Below, in pieces: positions 34,486-45,495 of a DNA stretch of 64,000 nucleotides. This stretch comes from Eucalyptus grandis (Eukaryota > Streptophyta > Magnoliopsida > Myrtales > Myrtaceae), in assembly GCF_016545825.1 (NCBI RefSeq), contig NC_052621.1, positions 11,432,199 through 11,496,198 of the forward strand, read 5' to 3'. How positions within the stretch are numbered: the first letter of the stretch is position 1; every line of letters begins with the position of its first letter. The notes below the pieces were generated by a model. The model was given only the letters and a program-made list of their open reading frames with translations. It was not told the DNA's origin and did no database searches. A program made the translations under genes and the position numbers.

Positions 34486-35390
34486 TGTCTTTTTTTTCCT
34501 ATTGTATCTGAAAGTTTCTTGTTGTTGTAAGTCAATCTTGTTAATTAGTAAAATTCCATAATTTTAGGGTCAACTTGAGTGTATAAATCATTGAATAGTG
34601 TCAAAGATTGAAACAGATTCAGCAGGGGCACTTCCCCCACTGAACATGTATTGGCGTGGTCCTTGCTGTTCCCCCATACAGATATTTACAAATGCAAATC
34701 TCAAGAAAAGGCATTATTAAAGATACATGCCGGATCAATCAATTTAGGTTTGACGAGTGGATCAAAGGATTTGTGATTAAATTTTCTTATTCAATCAATG
34801 CCTAGAACGCTGATGCATTGTAGATATGAAGATCTAGTGGCTGAGTATTATGTGCATAAACATAAGTTCACTTTGATATGATCCTTTACTCTTTTGGCAC
34901 ACTTTCTGCACCAAAGCACGTGACTTTGATATGCATGCATATCGATGTTGGACCTTATTTGCTAATTCGGTCGTGTTCACTTACAGCAAATGTTCGGAAG
35001 ATAATCGACGGGCAACTATTGTATCTCTGATATGCATATGTCACGGCCAGAAGTTTTCAAGACCTAATGAATTAAGGAACTATCTAAGGTGACTGGCTGA
35101 GTCTTGAAGTCTCTAAGTGCCTAAATTTCTTGAGTACTCTAGAACACTCTTAAGAAATGTACACTATTCTACAATATTTTTGTAATTAATGCGGATAGTT
35201 GGTAGATAGAGCGATGGAATCTCAACCATTAGATTAAGAGGAAATCTACGGTTGTAATAGGAGGGGTTCTTGTATAAGTAGGGGTCACCTCCCTCTCATT
35301 TGTATCATCTCACAAATAATAGAAATCCAAAGCCTATTTCTCTGAGTTTCTTTCTCTAGAATCCTTGTGAATGTGCTGAGTGAGGCTGAC
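34485..35390 (+). repeat. LTR-like module, copy 2 of 4
   Basis: Matches 20395-21335: CTTGTTGTTGTAAGTCAATC, CCCACTGAACATGTATTGGC, TGATGCATTGTAGAT, and at the right TTGTATAAGTAGGGGTCACC, CTCATTTGTATCATC and CCTTGTGAATGTG. This copy belongs to the block upstream of the CYP714 pseudogene. Confidence 0.6.
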
Positions 35391-35432
35391 TTTAGAAGAG
35401 TTTCCTAAGGTCACATGGGTAAGGAAACTTTA

Positions 35433-35784
35433 AAGTGGTACATCCGTGCCATATTTATCTTAAACTATTTTTTGCATCACAAAAACTCCCGAATAGGTAC
35501 ACTTTTGCCATATTTAACCCAAACTTGTGCACCTATGCCACATTTACCCAAATAAAGTTTACGTCACAAAAACTAAAAAATTAATACACTCATATCACAT
35601 CTACTCCCAAAATTAGTGCACTCGTGCCACATTAACCTCCTAAATATCCCAAATTTACCACAAGTTAGGGTAAATGTGACATGAATATATCAATTTGGGA
35701 TAAATGTGGGATTGATGTACCGGTTTGAGGTTTTTTGTGACACAAAAATTAATTTGGGATAAATGTGGTACGGGTGTACCACTT
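35433..35784. repeat. Foldback element (352 bp)
   Basis: AAGTGGTACATCCGTGCC at the left and its near reverse complement GGTACGGGTGTACCACTT at the right; the arms stay alignable for about 60 bp (CATCACAAAAA versus TTTTTGTG). The interior repeats CATATTTAACCC/CACATTTACCC phrases. No coding content. Confidence 0.65.
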
Positions 35785-36224
35785 AAGGTATTATTCTCAT
35801 TGAGAGGAAACAATGAATGCATTAAGTGCTCGCACTCAATCAAGATTGCAAATCAATCCTTATGGTGGAACTAATTTCATCCGTTGAAAGGACAATATGA
35901 TCCTTCATTTATCTGAATTTTGTATCTTTTACATCTTGGTTCCCAACTTATGATTACATTTAAATGCTCCCGAGTATATCTACTTTTGCTTAATAGGCTA
36001 ACACCCTTACATGCCGGATCTTAACAATATGACATATAACTAACCAACCAACTAGATGTCATTATTAAAAAAGGTGTGCAGAATTTATGCGAATATCAAA
36101 CTACAAAGGAATACAATAACACAGAATTGACCATTTCGGGAAGAAAAAAAAACTAGTTACCAAAGCTCAAGAAAAGACAAGTAGAACACTAATAAGAGTA
36201 CATCTAGAGTATTGTCTTTGAAGG

Positions 36225-36650
36225 TCAGAGTCTCCGTACAATAAGATCCACTCCAAATTCAGGCTCTATGACCAAAGTAAGAGCCGGAGAGTGTCTGTAC
36301 TCGGGCGAGATTTCTAAGGAGAAGTTGGAAATTATGAGCGAAAGGAGGACTTTCAGCTGCATCATCGCAAAGTTCTGCCCTAGACACGAGCGAGGCCCGG
36401 CCCCAAAGGGCAAGTACGTGTGCGGGAGCTTACACGCTTTGGGGACACCATTGGCGAACCGCTCTGGGTTGAAGCGGCCAGCGTCGGGCCCCCAGATCTC
36501 AGGGTCTTGGTGGAGGGTCACGGTGAGGATCCAAATGTTGACACCTTTTGGGACTTGGATGTTCCTAAACTTCATGTCTTCAAGCGTCTCTCTTGCAAAA
36601 AGGGCCACAGGTGGGTAAAGACGTAGTGTCTCATAAATCACCATCGTCAA
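36225..36650 (-). CDS. CYP714 exon 5 (ExxR, PERF, heme loop)
   Basis: Acceptor AG at 36651-36652. Reads [20 protein letters not shown], then [40 protein letters not shown] and the end [16 protein letters not shown], with TGA at 36225-36227. All conserved features of the P450 heme domain are present. Confidence 0.9.
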   Translation of the reverse strand: MTMVIYETLRLYPPVALFARETLEDMKFRNIQVPKGVNIWILTVTLHQDPEIWGPDAGRFNPERFANGVPKACKLPHTYLPFGAGPRSCLGQNFAMMQLKVLLSLIISNFSLEISPEYRHSPALTLVIEPEFGVDLIVRRL

Positions 36651-37048
36651 CTGCAATCAATAACATGAAGTCGGATTAATTTGTCAATGGTTGTTGATGA
36701 TGAAAAGATTATTTATTTGTTAGGACCATTTGTTTGTTTTGACTATATAAGTTCTCCTCTCACATATATAACTATAAATCTGTGATTAAGAGTACAGCAA
36801 TTGTTTTGGATTCTACATTGTGTGCAGAAATCTCAAAATCGAGATACGCCAATATACCTGAAACTACAAATTCTAAATGTCGGAATAGTTAATAGCCTAA
36901 TTGCAGTAAATTTTGAAATTGTAACATTGTATGTGTTTGATATATAAATGTCCTATTTGAATGAATTCCTTCCCTTTTCCAATCAAGAAACTCATTCCGC
37001 ACCGCATATGCATTGTAAACAGTTCGTGTTATGTACGTTCTCACTAAC

Positions 37049-37412
37049 CGTTTTCATCTTCCGAAGGGCATCAGCATCAGGAAATTGGCCGCCACGCAAC
37101 ACTTGCACGACCTCCTCGCGTACTTTGGCTTGCCATTCCGGGTTCGAGGCCAATAGCATCAGCGTCCACGAGGCTGCGACGGCAGTCGTCTGGTAGCCGG
37201 CCAAGTAGAAGATCTTGCAGTTGTCCACGATGAAACGGTCCATCAGGTCGCCACGTCCCAGCTTGCCGCTTTTCTCAGCACCTTCCAGTATCATCTGAAG
37301 CAGGTCGTTCTCTGGGGCTGTCTTCTTTCGTTCCTTCGCCACCTTTAGGATTATGGACCGAATCTCCCTCTCCAGCTTCCATATTTCCCTATTGCTCTTG
37401 GTTGGCAAGTAT
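37049..37412 (-). CDS. CYP714 exon 4 (I-helix)
   Basis: Acceptor CAG at 37413-37415, donor GT at 37047-37048. Reads YLPTKSNREIWKLEREIRSI, then RGDLMDRFIVDNCKIFYLAG, YQTTAVAASWTLMLLASNPE and DADALRKMKT. The oxygen-activation motif is AGYQTT, with Q where most P450s have an acidic residue. Confidence 0.85.
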
Positions 37413-37548
37413 CTGGAAGGAATTACCATAATTTAATACTCACAATATTATATTTCCTTTCAACTTGTTCACAAATAAAAGATCCTTTTCATTCCCATAA
37501 AAAAGAGTTTTTCTTTTTTTTATTCAGCAATTCATTCCCACAATTTAC

Positions 37549-37815
37549 CTAAACCCAGGGATTGCAAAGAAGAAGGCTGTCTTGGAGATCTCTTCTTCGA
37601 GATCTCTTCCCAAATTTACCTAAACCCAGCTTCTGAAAAACCTCTTGTCCCTTGGCAAAATTGCTCCCGAAGCATGCCTTTGCGATCACATCCCCAGAAA
37701 AGCTCCTCAAGTGGCTGTCAACCTCGATCTCAGCAACTCCTCCTTCCTTCTCAATCTTTTCACTCCATGAATTCACCAAAGTGATTGAAGACTCCACCAT
37801 CAATTTTATCATGCC
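37549..37815 (-). CDS. CYP714 exon 3 with 19-bp net insertion
   Basis: Starts GMIKLMVESSITLVNSWSEK, then SFSGDVIAKACFGSNFAKGQ and EVFQKL. The sister copy continues RALQEAMSKIAFTFTIPRFR. Here the text turns to GLGKFGKRSRRRDLQDSLLL and stops at the TAG of GGTTTAG|GTAA. Expected exon length is 248 bp (phase 2, matching exon 4); observed is 267 bp. The inserted bases copy the exon-intron junction itself. Confidence 0.8.
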   Translation of the reverse strand, partial: GMIKLMVESSITLVNSWSEKIEKEGGVAEIEVDSHLRSFSGDVIAKACFGSNFAKGQEVFQKLGLGKFGKRSRRRDLQDSLLLCNPWV

Positions 37816-37848
37816 CTGCACAAGAGAATAAAGGGAGTTCATGTGCAA

Positions 37849-37893
<45 letters not shown>

Positions 37894-37909
37894 GCGCTTT
37901 TGAGATCAC

Positions 37910-38136
37910 CTTAACTTTGTCGACGTATAACTCTGGAGCAAGAATCTTTCTCTGGTGAGCCCAATGGGCACCATTGGAGCTCGAAATGCCTTGGCCAATC
38001 AAAGGACCCGTCACCTTCAGCTGGAGAGAAGACTTGCCAAAGTCCAGCGAGGTGCACGTGCTCATCTCCCTCACTGCCTCCACATCGTACACGTACAGAA
38101 TCTGTATGTTCCCCACCGAGAACATGAACACACTCC
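37910..38136 (-). CDS. CYP714 exon 2
   Basis: Acceptor AG at 38137-38138. Joins exon 1 to give KYGSVFMFSVGNIQILYVYD, then GPLIGQGISSSNGAHWAHQR and KILAPELYVDKVK, the C-helix region (WAHQRK contacts the heme propionates in P450s). Donor GT at 37908-37909; the junction is in phase 0. A (TC)n tract follows 20 bp into the intron. Confidence 0.85.
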
Positions 38137-38226
38137 CTAAATGCCCAAAAAAGATAGACTTAAATAAAATAGAATAGGAAAACCATGACTTTTTATAGCG
38201 TGGAGGAGCAGGAATGAAACGAGGTG

Positions 38227-38760
38227 CGAACACTTGGTGTGCCAAAACTTAGTACAGAGAAATACTTTAGTGCCAAAATTTTCACAAGATATACTTAATT
38301 ATCAAAATTGGAGAAAAATGGAACACTTATGAGTCAACCACAAGAAATTTTTGTCAAATTGCTAACGTGGCATTTTTCTGACGAGATAAGTGCAAAACGA
38401 CGTCGTATTTTTTGCCGATTTGGGTAGATGTCGTTTTGCATCTAATGTGGCCCCAAAATTGAATTTTAATATAAACATTAATTAAAATAAAATAAAAAAC
38501 TTTTTAAAAAAAACATGGAGCATGTTTGGCGAGGGCCTCAACCCTCACTGCCGCCACCCCACTATTGCCAACCTAGGTCGTCGCTAGTAGTGGGCTAGGG
38601 TCCTCAGCGACTGTCCAAGGGTTGGCAACCCCAACGGCCCACTTTCTCGACAACGGTGGGGCGGTGGCAACGGCGCGGGCTATGCAAGCCCTCGTTGATG
38701 CTTGTTGCAGATCTAACAAGGCCATTCCAGTCACAACTGGCAAATCTTTCCCACCATGAA
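38227..38760. repeat. Truncated foldback element in intron 1 of CYP714
   Basis: CGAACACTTGGTG, GTGCCAAAACTT and GTGCAAAACGACGTCGTA, then a GC-rich core, match the left halves of 42246-43114 and 50865-51264. The right arm is missing. Confidence 0.55.
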
Positions 38761-38949
38761 AGGTGAGTGCAAGATGCACAGTTCCGTAATGGATATGCGA
38801 ATATCTCTTTTGGGTCCACCGTTTGGGAAATTTTGTGGGAATTTGGAGAGTAACAAAGTGCTCTTTTTTAGTAATTGGAGTAGGATGCTGATCAAACTTA
38901 GAAAACTACACATACTTTTTCACCTCTTTTGGAGTATGGCATATAAGAT

Positions 38950-39280
38950 GTCATACAACGCAGATGGGAGAAAATGAAGAAGAAGGTTTAGCAAAATCTG
39001 TGTAGGGGTTCATAAGTGGAAGCTCGGTTTTAGAGATTTTATTATCATCACTAATAGAGACTTCATAAAGATAGTCAATCTTAGAAGAATTTGATACACG
39101 AAAGTCAGATAAAGAGGAAGAAGATGAGGATGGAGAAAAAATAACGGGAGTATTGAGAGTTACTACAGTAAAATCCAAATCAACCATAACGAAAAGGGTA
39201 TCTTCTTAATACTGGATTTACCATCTAAGCGCATGGAACAGATCAAGTTACAAATGAAACCAGGCTCTGATACCAGAGAA
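38950..39280 (-). mobile_element. Copia 5' remnant in intron 1 of CYP714
   Basis: Minus strand TGGTATCAGAGCCTGG (39260-39275) is an exact initiator-Met tRNA primer site. Downstream an acidic, serine-rich ORF (MVDLDFTVVTLNTP...) follows to 38951, as expected for a copia gag region. The LTR to its right (39276 onwards, possibly to about 39880) is not delimited. Confidence 0.55.
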
Positions 39281-40118
39281 GGGATCTATGCTTAGAACTA
39301 GGGAAAACCAGGTCAGTTGCAGTAGGTATGCTATCCCACCGTAGGCGAACCTCATGTTCAAGCCCTTTAGGGACTACCTTTTGGCTGCAGACTACCTAGA
39401 AATTTAGTTCAGAGTATAGAGACACTCAATGATGTCAAGATGATAACATTTCTAACTAACTGAGCTGCATTTCTCAAAGGATCATACCAAGCTAGATAAG
39501 AAGAAGTTTTTAGAGAGAATTTTGGACAAGCACACACTTTACTTCAAGAGACTCTATCCAAAAACATTGCATCCTCCTTACCTTTTATAAGCTCCAAAAC
39601 GTCATGCTCACAAGTCTTGAGATAAACGCGAGCTCTAGGAATCCCAGCTGGCAATTATTTTAGATGATATGAATAATGACTATGAATAGTGATTTGTGTA
39701 ATGCTATAGTGACTGGTGCTACAGTAACTTTGTTACAAGCCTATCTCCATCCGGAGTTATAGTCATAGTTTGAACTATCTAAGCTATGATGTGTAATCTA
39801 TTCTTCCATGTGACGTAGTTCAAGACCAATGTCAGGAGTAGGAGGATTGTTTGGGCTGTGAGCGAACTCTCATTTAATTTTTTTTATTTAATTGATATTT
39901 ATATTAAAATTCAATTATGGGGCAAAATGACTTTGTTTTTGCCAAATCATCGCTGAGTTGACTTCCGGTGAGCCACGTACACCATATATTATTAAAAAAA
40001 TGCCGTGTTGGATCTTAAACTATTTTTGCTGGATTAGGCATTGAAATGTCTCATTTTAAAAAAACAAGTGGTACTTAAAGTATCTTGTTGTACTTTATCA
40101 GGAATGAGACTAAATTAC

Positions 40119-40419
40119 CGTATTTTTGTCTCCAGCAATCTAGGGATGGGAAGAGCTCGGAGGAGCAGTCGTGCGTTAAGGCTTGCTCATCTTCTTGTGA
40201 TGGTGGTTTCGAGGGTGTGGCGGAATGCGATCGAAGCATCTTTATCTTTATGTCACGGAGGTTCCCAATGAGGAAAGAACCCGGAGGACCTCGGACGCCT
40301 TGTTCCCGGAGCTTCGATCGTAGCCTCTGTGGCCTCCATATCATGATGTCGAGAACCCGAATCACAGCGCCGAGGAACACGACCGTGAAGGCTGTGAAGA
40401 CGAGCTTCAACACTTGCAG

Positions 40420-40425
<6 letters not shown>
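40119..40425 (-). CDS. CYP714 exon 1 (membrane anchor and hinge)
   Basis: ATG at 40423-40425 gives MELQVLKLVFTAFTVVFLG, the hydrophobic ER anchor, then basic WRPQRLRSKLREQG, the proline hinge RGPPGSFLIGNL, and HDCSSELFPSLDCWRQKYG. The donor GT is at 40117-40118, and the exon ends one base into a Gly codon. A (GA)n tract directly 5' of the ATG marks the leader. Confidence 0.85.

Positions 40426-40480
<55 letters not shown>
40426..40480 (-). repeat. (GA)n tract in the CYP714 leader
   Basis: About 27 GA dinucleotides on the coding strand immediately before the start codon. GA tracts are common in plant 5' leaders and can bind GAGA-binding factors; a role here is not shown. Confidence 0.8.
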
Positions 40481-40540
40481 CCGGGTGAGTTAAATGGGGT
40501 GGAGTTTGGATGGCTTTATGTTTGAGCGCGCGAGGCCTGA

Positions 40541-40548
40541 ATTTATAA
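40541..40548 (-). promoter_or_regulatory. Possible TATA box of CYP714
   Basis: Minus strand TTATAAAT about 115 bp before the ATG. In the pseudogene the same place reads TTATTAAT. Position fits a core promoter, but the sequence is short and nothing else supports it. Confidence 0.35.
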
Positions 40549-40549
40549 C

Positions 40550-42245
40550 GGCCTGATCTTTTTTTTTTAGATATACATAAATTGAAAAGAAAAAGAAAAG
40601 ACAAAGTTAGTAAATTAGATGGTAAAAATGATGCTAGCAAACCAATGGGAAGATGTCTGACCAAGAAATAAATAATGAGCAGACCTTTTCTTTGCGCCTG
40701 CCTTTGTCGACCAGAATTAATATAAAGAACTGCTTCTTGGGTTCGATTTAAAAGTTAAAAAGATTATTCAAACAGTGCCAAATTAGAATAAGAGTGACAT
40801 GAGATGATTGGTAAATCCGTTGAAAGTTGCTAACATGAATTGTAAGTACGAAGTTAATTTTTTTGGGATGCACTTTGGACAAGTTTCCAATTTCAATTTC
40901 GGTAACTCTCTGATATGGAATATCCCGGGAGATCATCGAAGGTATTCTAGACAACATCGGCAAAGCGTAACCGCGTTTGTTGACCTAAATTAATGTAAAG
41001 ACTTGCTTCTAGGGTTTGATTTAAAAGTTAAAAGATTATTAAAACGGTGCCAAATTAGAATACTAAAAAAGTAACTTGAGACAATTGGTAAATCCTATTA
41101 AAATATGTCTTGAGTTTAAGTACATAAACAAAAGTCTTGACATGAATCATAGGGAAGCGCCGAGTCAAATTTTCATTTGCACTTAGGACAAGTTTCGAAC
41201 ATCAATTTTGGTAATTCTCGGATATGGAATATCTCGTGAGATCATCGAAGGAAAATATAATAGGAAAGTTCATGCGATGACTTTTGAAAAAGTAAAAGAT
41301 ATTCTGGAGCAAAGCTAGATACATAGCTTTCCTTTTACAAGTTGTCGGTTTCCAACGTTGGTTTACAGGAATTAGGGGGATATTGATTCCATGCTCTATA
41401 TAAATATATAATTATTTTGCCTAGGAGGTGAATGTGAAGTAGAAGGCATTGGTGACGGCACATCTATTTGTTTGGATTAAAATTCGTTGAGATTTTCATG
41501 TTGGCGCTGCACCTCTTCTTGTCAACGGTCGGTTGAGTGATCGTAGGTGAAAACCAAGCAAGCTACCTGTGAGGGCTGTCCCTAGTAATCTCCTAATGAG
41601 GCACCAACCATAACTTTTTTCCTTATTTTGACGTGCCGATACCTACACGCCTCACACCTCCTAATTAGTTGTGAATATTTTTCTTCTCCAACCAAGCGGG
41701 GAATACCAATGATTTTACACTAAAGAAGAGTTGAACGTTGGCAACTCTTCACTTCAAATCATTCTTATACCAAATTCCCTCTAGAGGGTCATTGAATGTG
41801 TTTCATCTTTGCATATGTGAGATAGCCAATTAAATTCTTGTGGTAAAAATTTATGTATAATTCTTTCATGAGATTGATAAATTATTTCGCAAAGATTGTG
41901 GAGCTAAACACTGCATGTGTTATTGAGTATAATTTTTTTTTTTATTGGTAAGGTTTTCTCCAACCAAGCGGGGAATACCAACGATTTTACACTAAAGAAG
42001 AGTTGAACGTTGGCAACTCTTCACTTCAAATCATTCTTATACCAAATTCCCATGTTATTGAGTGTAATTGGGGCTTAGGAAACACTAAAAGTGATTAAGT
42101 GACTTGAATGTGGTATAGTGAAATTTGTTATTACTCTTCCCGTGGATATAAGTTACTACGACTGAACCATGTAAATATGGTATTTGACCTATTTTCCTTA
42201 TTCTGTCTATTTTAAAATTGGATCACTCGTTTTCCGCAACAGATC
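40550..42245. repeat. P450-upstream duplicated block, copy 3, first part
   Basis: Matches 18900-20390 nearly throughout (GACATGAGATGATTGGTA, GGTGAATGTGAAGTAGAAGG, CACCTCTTCTTGTCAACGGT). No gene. A 118-bp insertion at 41935-42052 and a foldback element at 42246 are absent from copy 1. Confidence 0.7.
41935..42052 (-). mobile_element. 118-bp retro-inserted copy of nearby sequence with poly(A)
   Basis: Bases 41961-42051 repeat 41683-41773 almost exactly (CAACCAAGCGGGGAATACCA, GTTGGCAACTCTTCACTTC). On the minus strand the insert ends CCTTACCAAT plus a run of A. TGTTATTGAGTATAATT (41918-41934) and TGTTATTGAGTGTAATT (42053-42069) flank it. Copy 1 (20195-20211) has a single such site, so the insert came after duplication. 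Confidence 0.7.
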
Positions 42246-43114
42246 AACACCCGAACCCTTAGAGTGCTAAAAGTTGGCACAAATGGACACTTAAGTGTCA
42301 AAGTTACAGTGACACTTAAGTGCCAAAATCAGGGCAAAATGGATCACTTAAATGCCAATCCGGCCAAAATGTTGACGTGGTGATTTTCCGGTGAAGCAAG
42401 TGCGAAACGGTGTCGTTTTGGTGCTGACGTGGTAAAATTAATATAAAAATTAATTAAATGAAATTTAAAACTAAATTTATTTAAAACAAAAATACAAAAA
42501 AAATTAAAAATTTTAAAATTTTTTAAAAATTTTAAAAAATTTATACAAAAAGGGGGATGCGATTGGGGCTAAGCCCTCGCGCCACCGCCTCCCGCCACCG
42601 TCGGGAAGGGCCAACGACAGAGGAGAGAGGGTCGGCCGGAGTCATCGGGCCTTGGCTAGGGGCCGGCAACCTCGGCCGACCGGCGGTGAGGGCCTGCGAG
42701 CCCTCGCCCGGATCCTCTCCCCTCCATCGTTGACCCTTCTCGGTGGCGGCGGTGAGGGCTCAGCCCTCAACCGCCTCCAATTTTTTTTAATATTAATATT
42801 TTTATTTTTAAATGTTTTAAATAAATTTAGTTTTAAATTTAATTTAATTAATTTTATATTATTTTTTTTCCACGTTAGCATCAAAATGACGTCGTTTTTG
42901 CATTGTCTAGCCACGTCAGCGTGCAAAATGATGCCGTTTTGCACTTACTTCGCCAGAAATTGTGCACGTCAATATTTTGGCTAGATTTTGGCCAGATTAG
43001 CATTTAAAAGATCCATTTTGCTCCGATTTTGGCACATAAGTGTCACTTTCGTAACTTTTGGCACTTAAGTATCCATTTATGTCAACTTTTGGCATTTGCA
43101 GCGATCTTTTGCCA
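42246..43114. mobile_element. Mutator-like foldback element (869 bp)
   Basis: Arms of about 90 bp are inverted repeats (GACACTTAAGTGCC at left; GGCACTTAAGTATCC and GGCACATAAGTGTC at right). Flanks CAACAGATC and CGACAGATC are a 9-bp target duplication with one mismatch, as in Mutator-like elements; copy 1 at 20380 shows the unfilled site. The core holds a GC-rich block with GACGTCGTTTT motifs and no transposase, so it is non-autonomous. Confidence 0.8.
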
Positions 43115-43123
43115 CGACAGATC

Positions 43124-44060
43124 CAATCTCACTTTATGTAAGATAACATGTCTTTTGTTTTCTTGTACTCTGAATTTTTCTTATTGTTGTAACTCAATGT
43201 CGTTAATTAGTAATAATCCACAATTTTAGGGTCAACGTGAATGTCTAAATTATGGAATGGGATCGAAGACTAAAACAGATACGGGAACAAAACCAAATTT
43301 CCACTAGGAGAAGTCTTGAAGTGAAGCAGGGGCACTTGCCCCACTGAACATGTATTGGCGTCGTCCTTGCATGCTACTAGATACAAATATTTTACAAATG
43401 CAAATCTCAAGAAAAGGCATTATTAAAGATACGTGCCGGATCGAGAAATTTAGGTTTGACGAATGGATCAAAGGATTTATGATTAAATTTTCTTGTTCAG
43501 TTAATTTCTAGAACACTGATGCATTGTAGATCCGAAGATCTAGTGGCCGAGTCTTATGTGCATAAGCATAACTTTACTTTGGTGCGATCCTTTACTCCTT
43601 CGGCACACTTGTCTGCGCTGAAGCACATGACTTTGATATGCATGCATGTCGACGATGGACCTTATTTGCTTCGGTCTTGTTCACTTACCGCAAGTGATCA
43701 GGCAGAATATTGATGGGCGACTATTGTAACTCCGACATGCAATGTCATGGTTTAGAGGTTTTCAAGATCTAATGAATTGAGGAACTATCTAAGATGATCG
43801 GGCGAGTCTTGAGGTCTCTAAGTGTCTAGAGTTTCTTGAGTATTCTAGAATACTCTCAAGCTTAACATGAAAAATATACATTATTCTAGAGTATTCTTGT
43901 AATTAATGTGAATAATTGGTAAATAGGAAATGGAATCTCCACTGTTTGTTTAGAGGGGTTGATATTAAATAAGACTCACCTCCCTCTCATTTGCATCATT
44001 TAAAATCTAGAAGTTTTATCTCTACGAACTTTTTTCACTAGAATCCTTGTGAATATGGTG
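43124..44060 (+). repeat. LTR-like module, copy 3 of 4
   Basis: Very close to 20395-21335, including CCACTGAACATGTATTGGCG, TTTCTAGAACACTGATGCAT and CCTCTCATTTGCATCATTT. It is the most similar pair of the four by eye. Confidence 0.6.
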
Positions 44061-44552
44061 AGCTAAGTAACACCGATATTGACATGCGACACAATACGAT
44101 ATGATATGCCAATATGTCGTTTATAAAAAATAGAAAATTTCGACATGTTAGGACATGTTAAAATACATTGTATAGTAAATGTATACACACACACACACAT
44201 GATAAATTATCATTTTTATGATTATTTGAGTCAAATTAATTTGATTCAAATTCACAAAAAAGTAAATTAATAAAATGGATCCTAGAATGAATTTACACTG
44301 AAAATATCGATCCACTATTTATTAATATCATTCATTTTTTTAATTTAATAAATGCAACTTCATTCTAATAATCCATAAAACTACAATACTGCAAAGTGAG
44401 ATGTGACGATTAGTAAATTCTGTTAAATTTTTAGATGCACTTTGGACAAGGTTTGAACTTCAATTTTAGTAACTCTAGGAAATGGAATATCCCATTGGAT
44501 CATCGGTGGAAATTATAAGAGGAAAGTTCATATGATGACTTTTGAATAAAAA

Positions 44553-45495
44553 GGGAAAATCTCAAATAAGGACCCAAAGTGAGTCTGTTTTCTCAAATAA
44601 GGACCCGAAGTGACTGTTGTCCCAAATAAAGACCTAAAATGGCTAACAAGTCTCAAATAAGGACCTGAACTTGTCGGTTGGCCAAAATGTTCACCAGCCG
44701 GTGAGAGTGTGATGTTTCCGATGGCCGGAATATGGGCAATTTTGTCCAAAAAAAATAATTAACAAACCCTAAAAACCACCCCCTAAACTCTTCACATTCT
44801 TTTGACCTAAAAAGAAAAACTCTTCATGTTCTCATGTTTTTCTTCTTCTGTTCTTCATCTTCGCGGTTCTTTATTCTCTCTCACTTGGATCACGGAAATT
44901 TTCTATTAATGGAACACGAATTGAAACATAACAAGAAACCCCTACCTTCATTTCTTCACATCTTCTTCTTTTGTATTCTATCTTCGTTTTTTTCCAACGA
45001 AAAAGACAAATCTTGAGTAAAGCCACATTTTCGTTATTGAGACACTCTTGTGTAACATGAGGGCCTCGATTCTTCATTATCTTTTCTTAGGTTCGCCATA
45101 CACTTTGATTCACACTCTTGTTCAACCGAGGTCAGTTTTGTTCAAATTGAGAGAGAGAGAGAGAGGGAGGGAGGGAGGGAGGAAGGGCACATACGTTTGG
45201 AACACAAGGAGACAGGGATCTTGCTCCATCAACAGAGAATTTGGGTTCTCCAAACGAGAGCGGACAAAGGACGTAAAAGATTAAGAGCGGAAGAAGAAGA
45301 ATGTGAAGAGTTTGGAGGTTTTGTTTTTAGGGTTTGTTAATTTCTATCTATAATTTTTTGGGACAAAATTGCCTATATTCCGGCCACCGGAAATGTCACA
45401 CGCTCGCCGGCCGGTGAACATTTTGGCCGGCTGGCGGGTTCAGGTCCTTATTTGAGACTTGTTAGCCACTTTGGGTCCTTATTTGAGATTTTCCG
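44553..45495. mobile_element. Mutator-like foldback element (943 bp)
   Basis: Left arm 44553-44750 (GGGAAAATCTCAAATAAGG, CCGGTGAGAGTGTGA) and right arm 45360-45495 (TCACACGCTCGCCGG, CCTTATTTGAGATTTTCC) are inverted repeats. Flanks GAATAAAAA (44544-44552) and AAATAAAAA (45496-45504) give a 9-bp near-identical target duplication. It interrupts the phrase TTTTGAATAAAAGTAAAAGA found whole in sister repeats. The centre (44760-45350) is unrelated to the arms and has no recognised gene. Confidence 0.8.

Larger units (their letters stand above)
36225..40425 (-). pseudogene. CYP714-type cytochrome P450, five exons, frameshift in exon 3
   Basis: Exons: 40119-40425, 37910-38136, 37549-37815, 37049-37412, 36225-36650, all with GT donors and AG acceptors. 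The expected product is about 523 residues: an N-terminal anchor (LKLVFTAFTVVFLGAVIRVL), hinge GVRGPPGSFLIGNL, I-helix FYLAGYQTTAVAASWT, ExxR helix [12 protein letters not shown], and heme loop [14 protein letters not shown] with the iron-binding Cys. CYP714 enzymes are ER monooxygenases; known members modify gibberellins, but the substrate here is unknown. Exon 3 carries a net +19 bp insertion relative to the sister copy; read through, it ends in a TAG overlapping the exon 3 donor, giving a product without heme loop. Unless this is an assembly error, the gene is non-functional. The rest is clean, so loss is recent. Confidence 0.8.

Noticed and set aside
37549..37848. Alternative idea that the inner GT in exon 3 is the true donor
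   Set aside because: It leaves the exon in phase 1, which does not match the phase 2 needed by exon 4, so it would also shift the frame.
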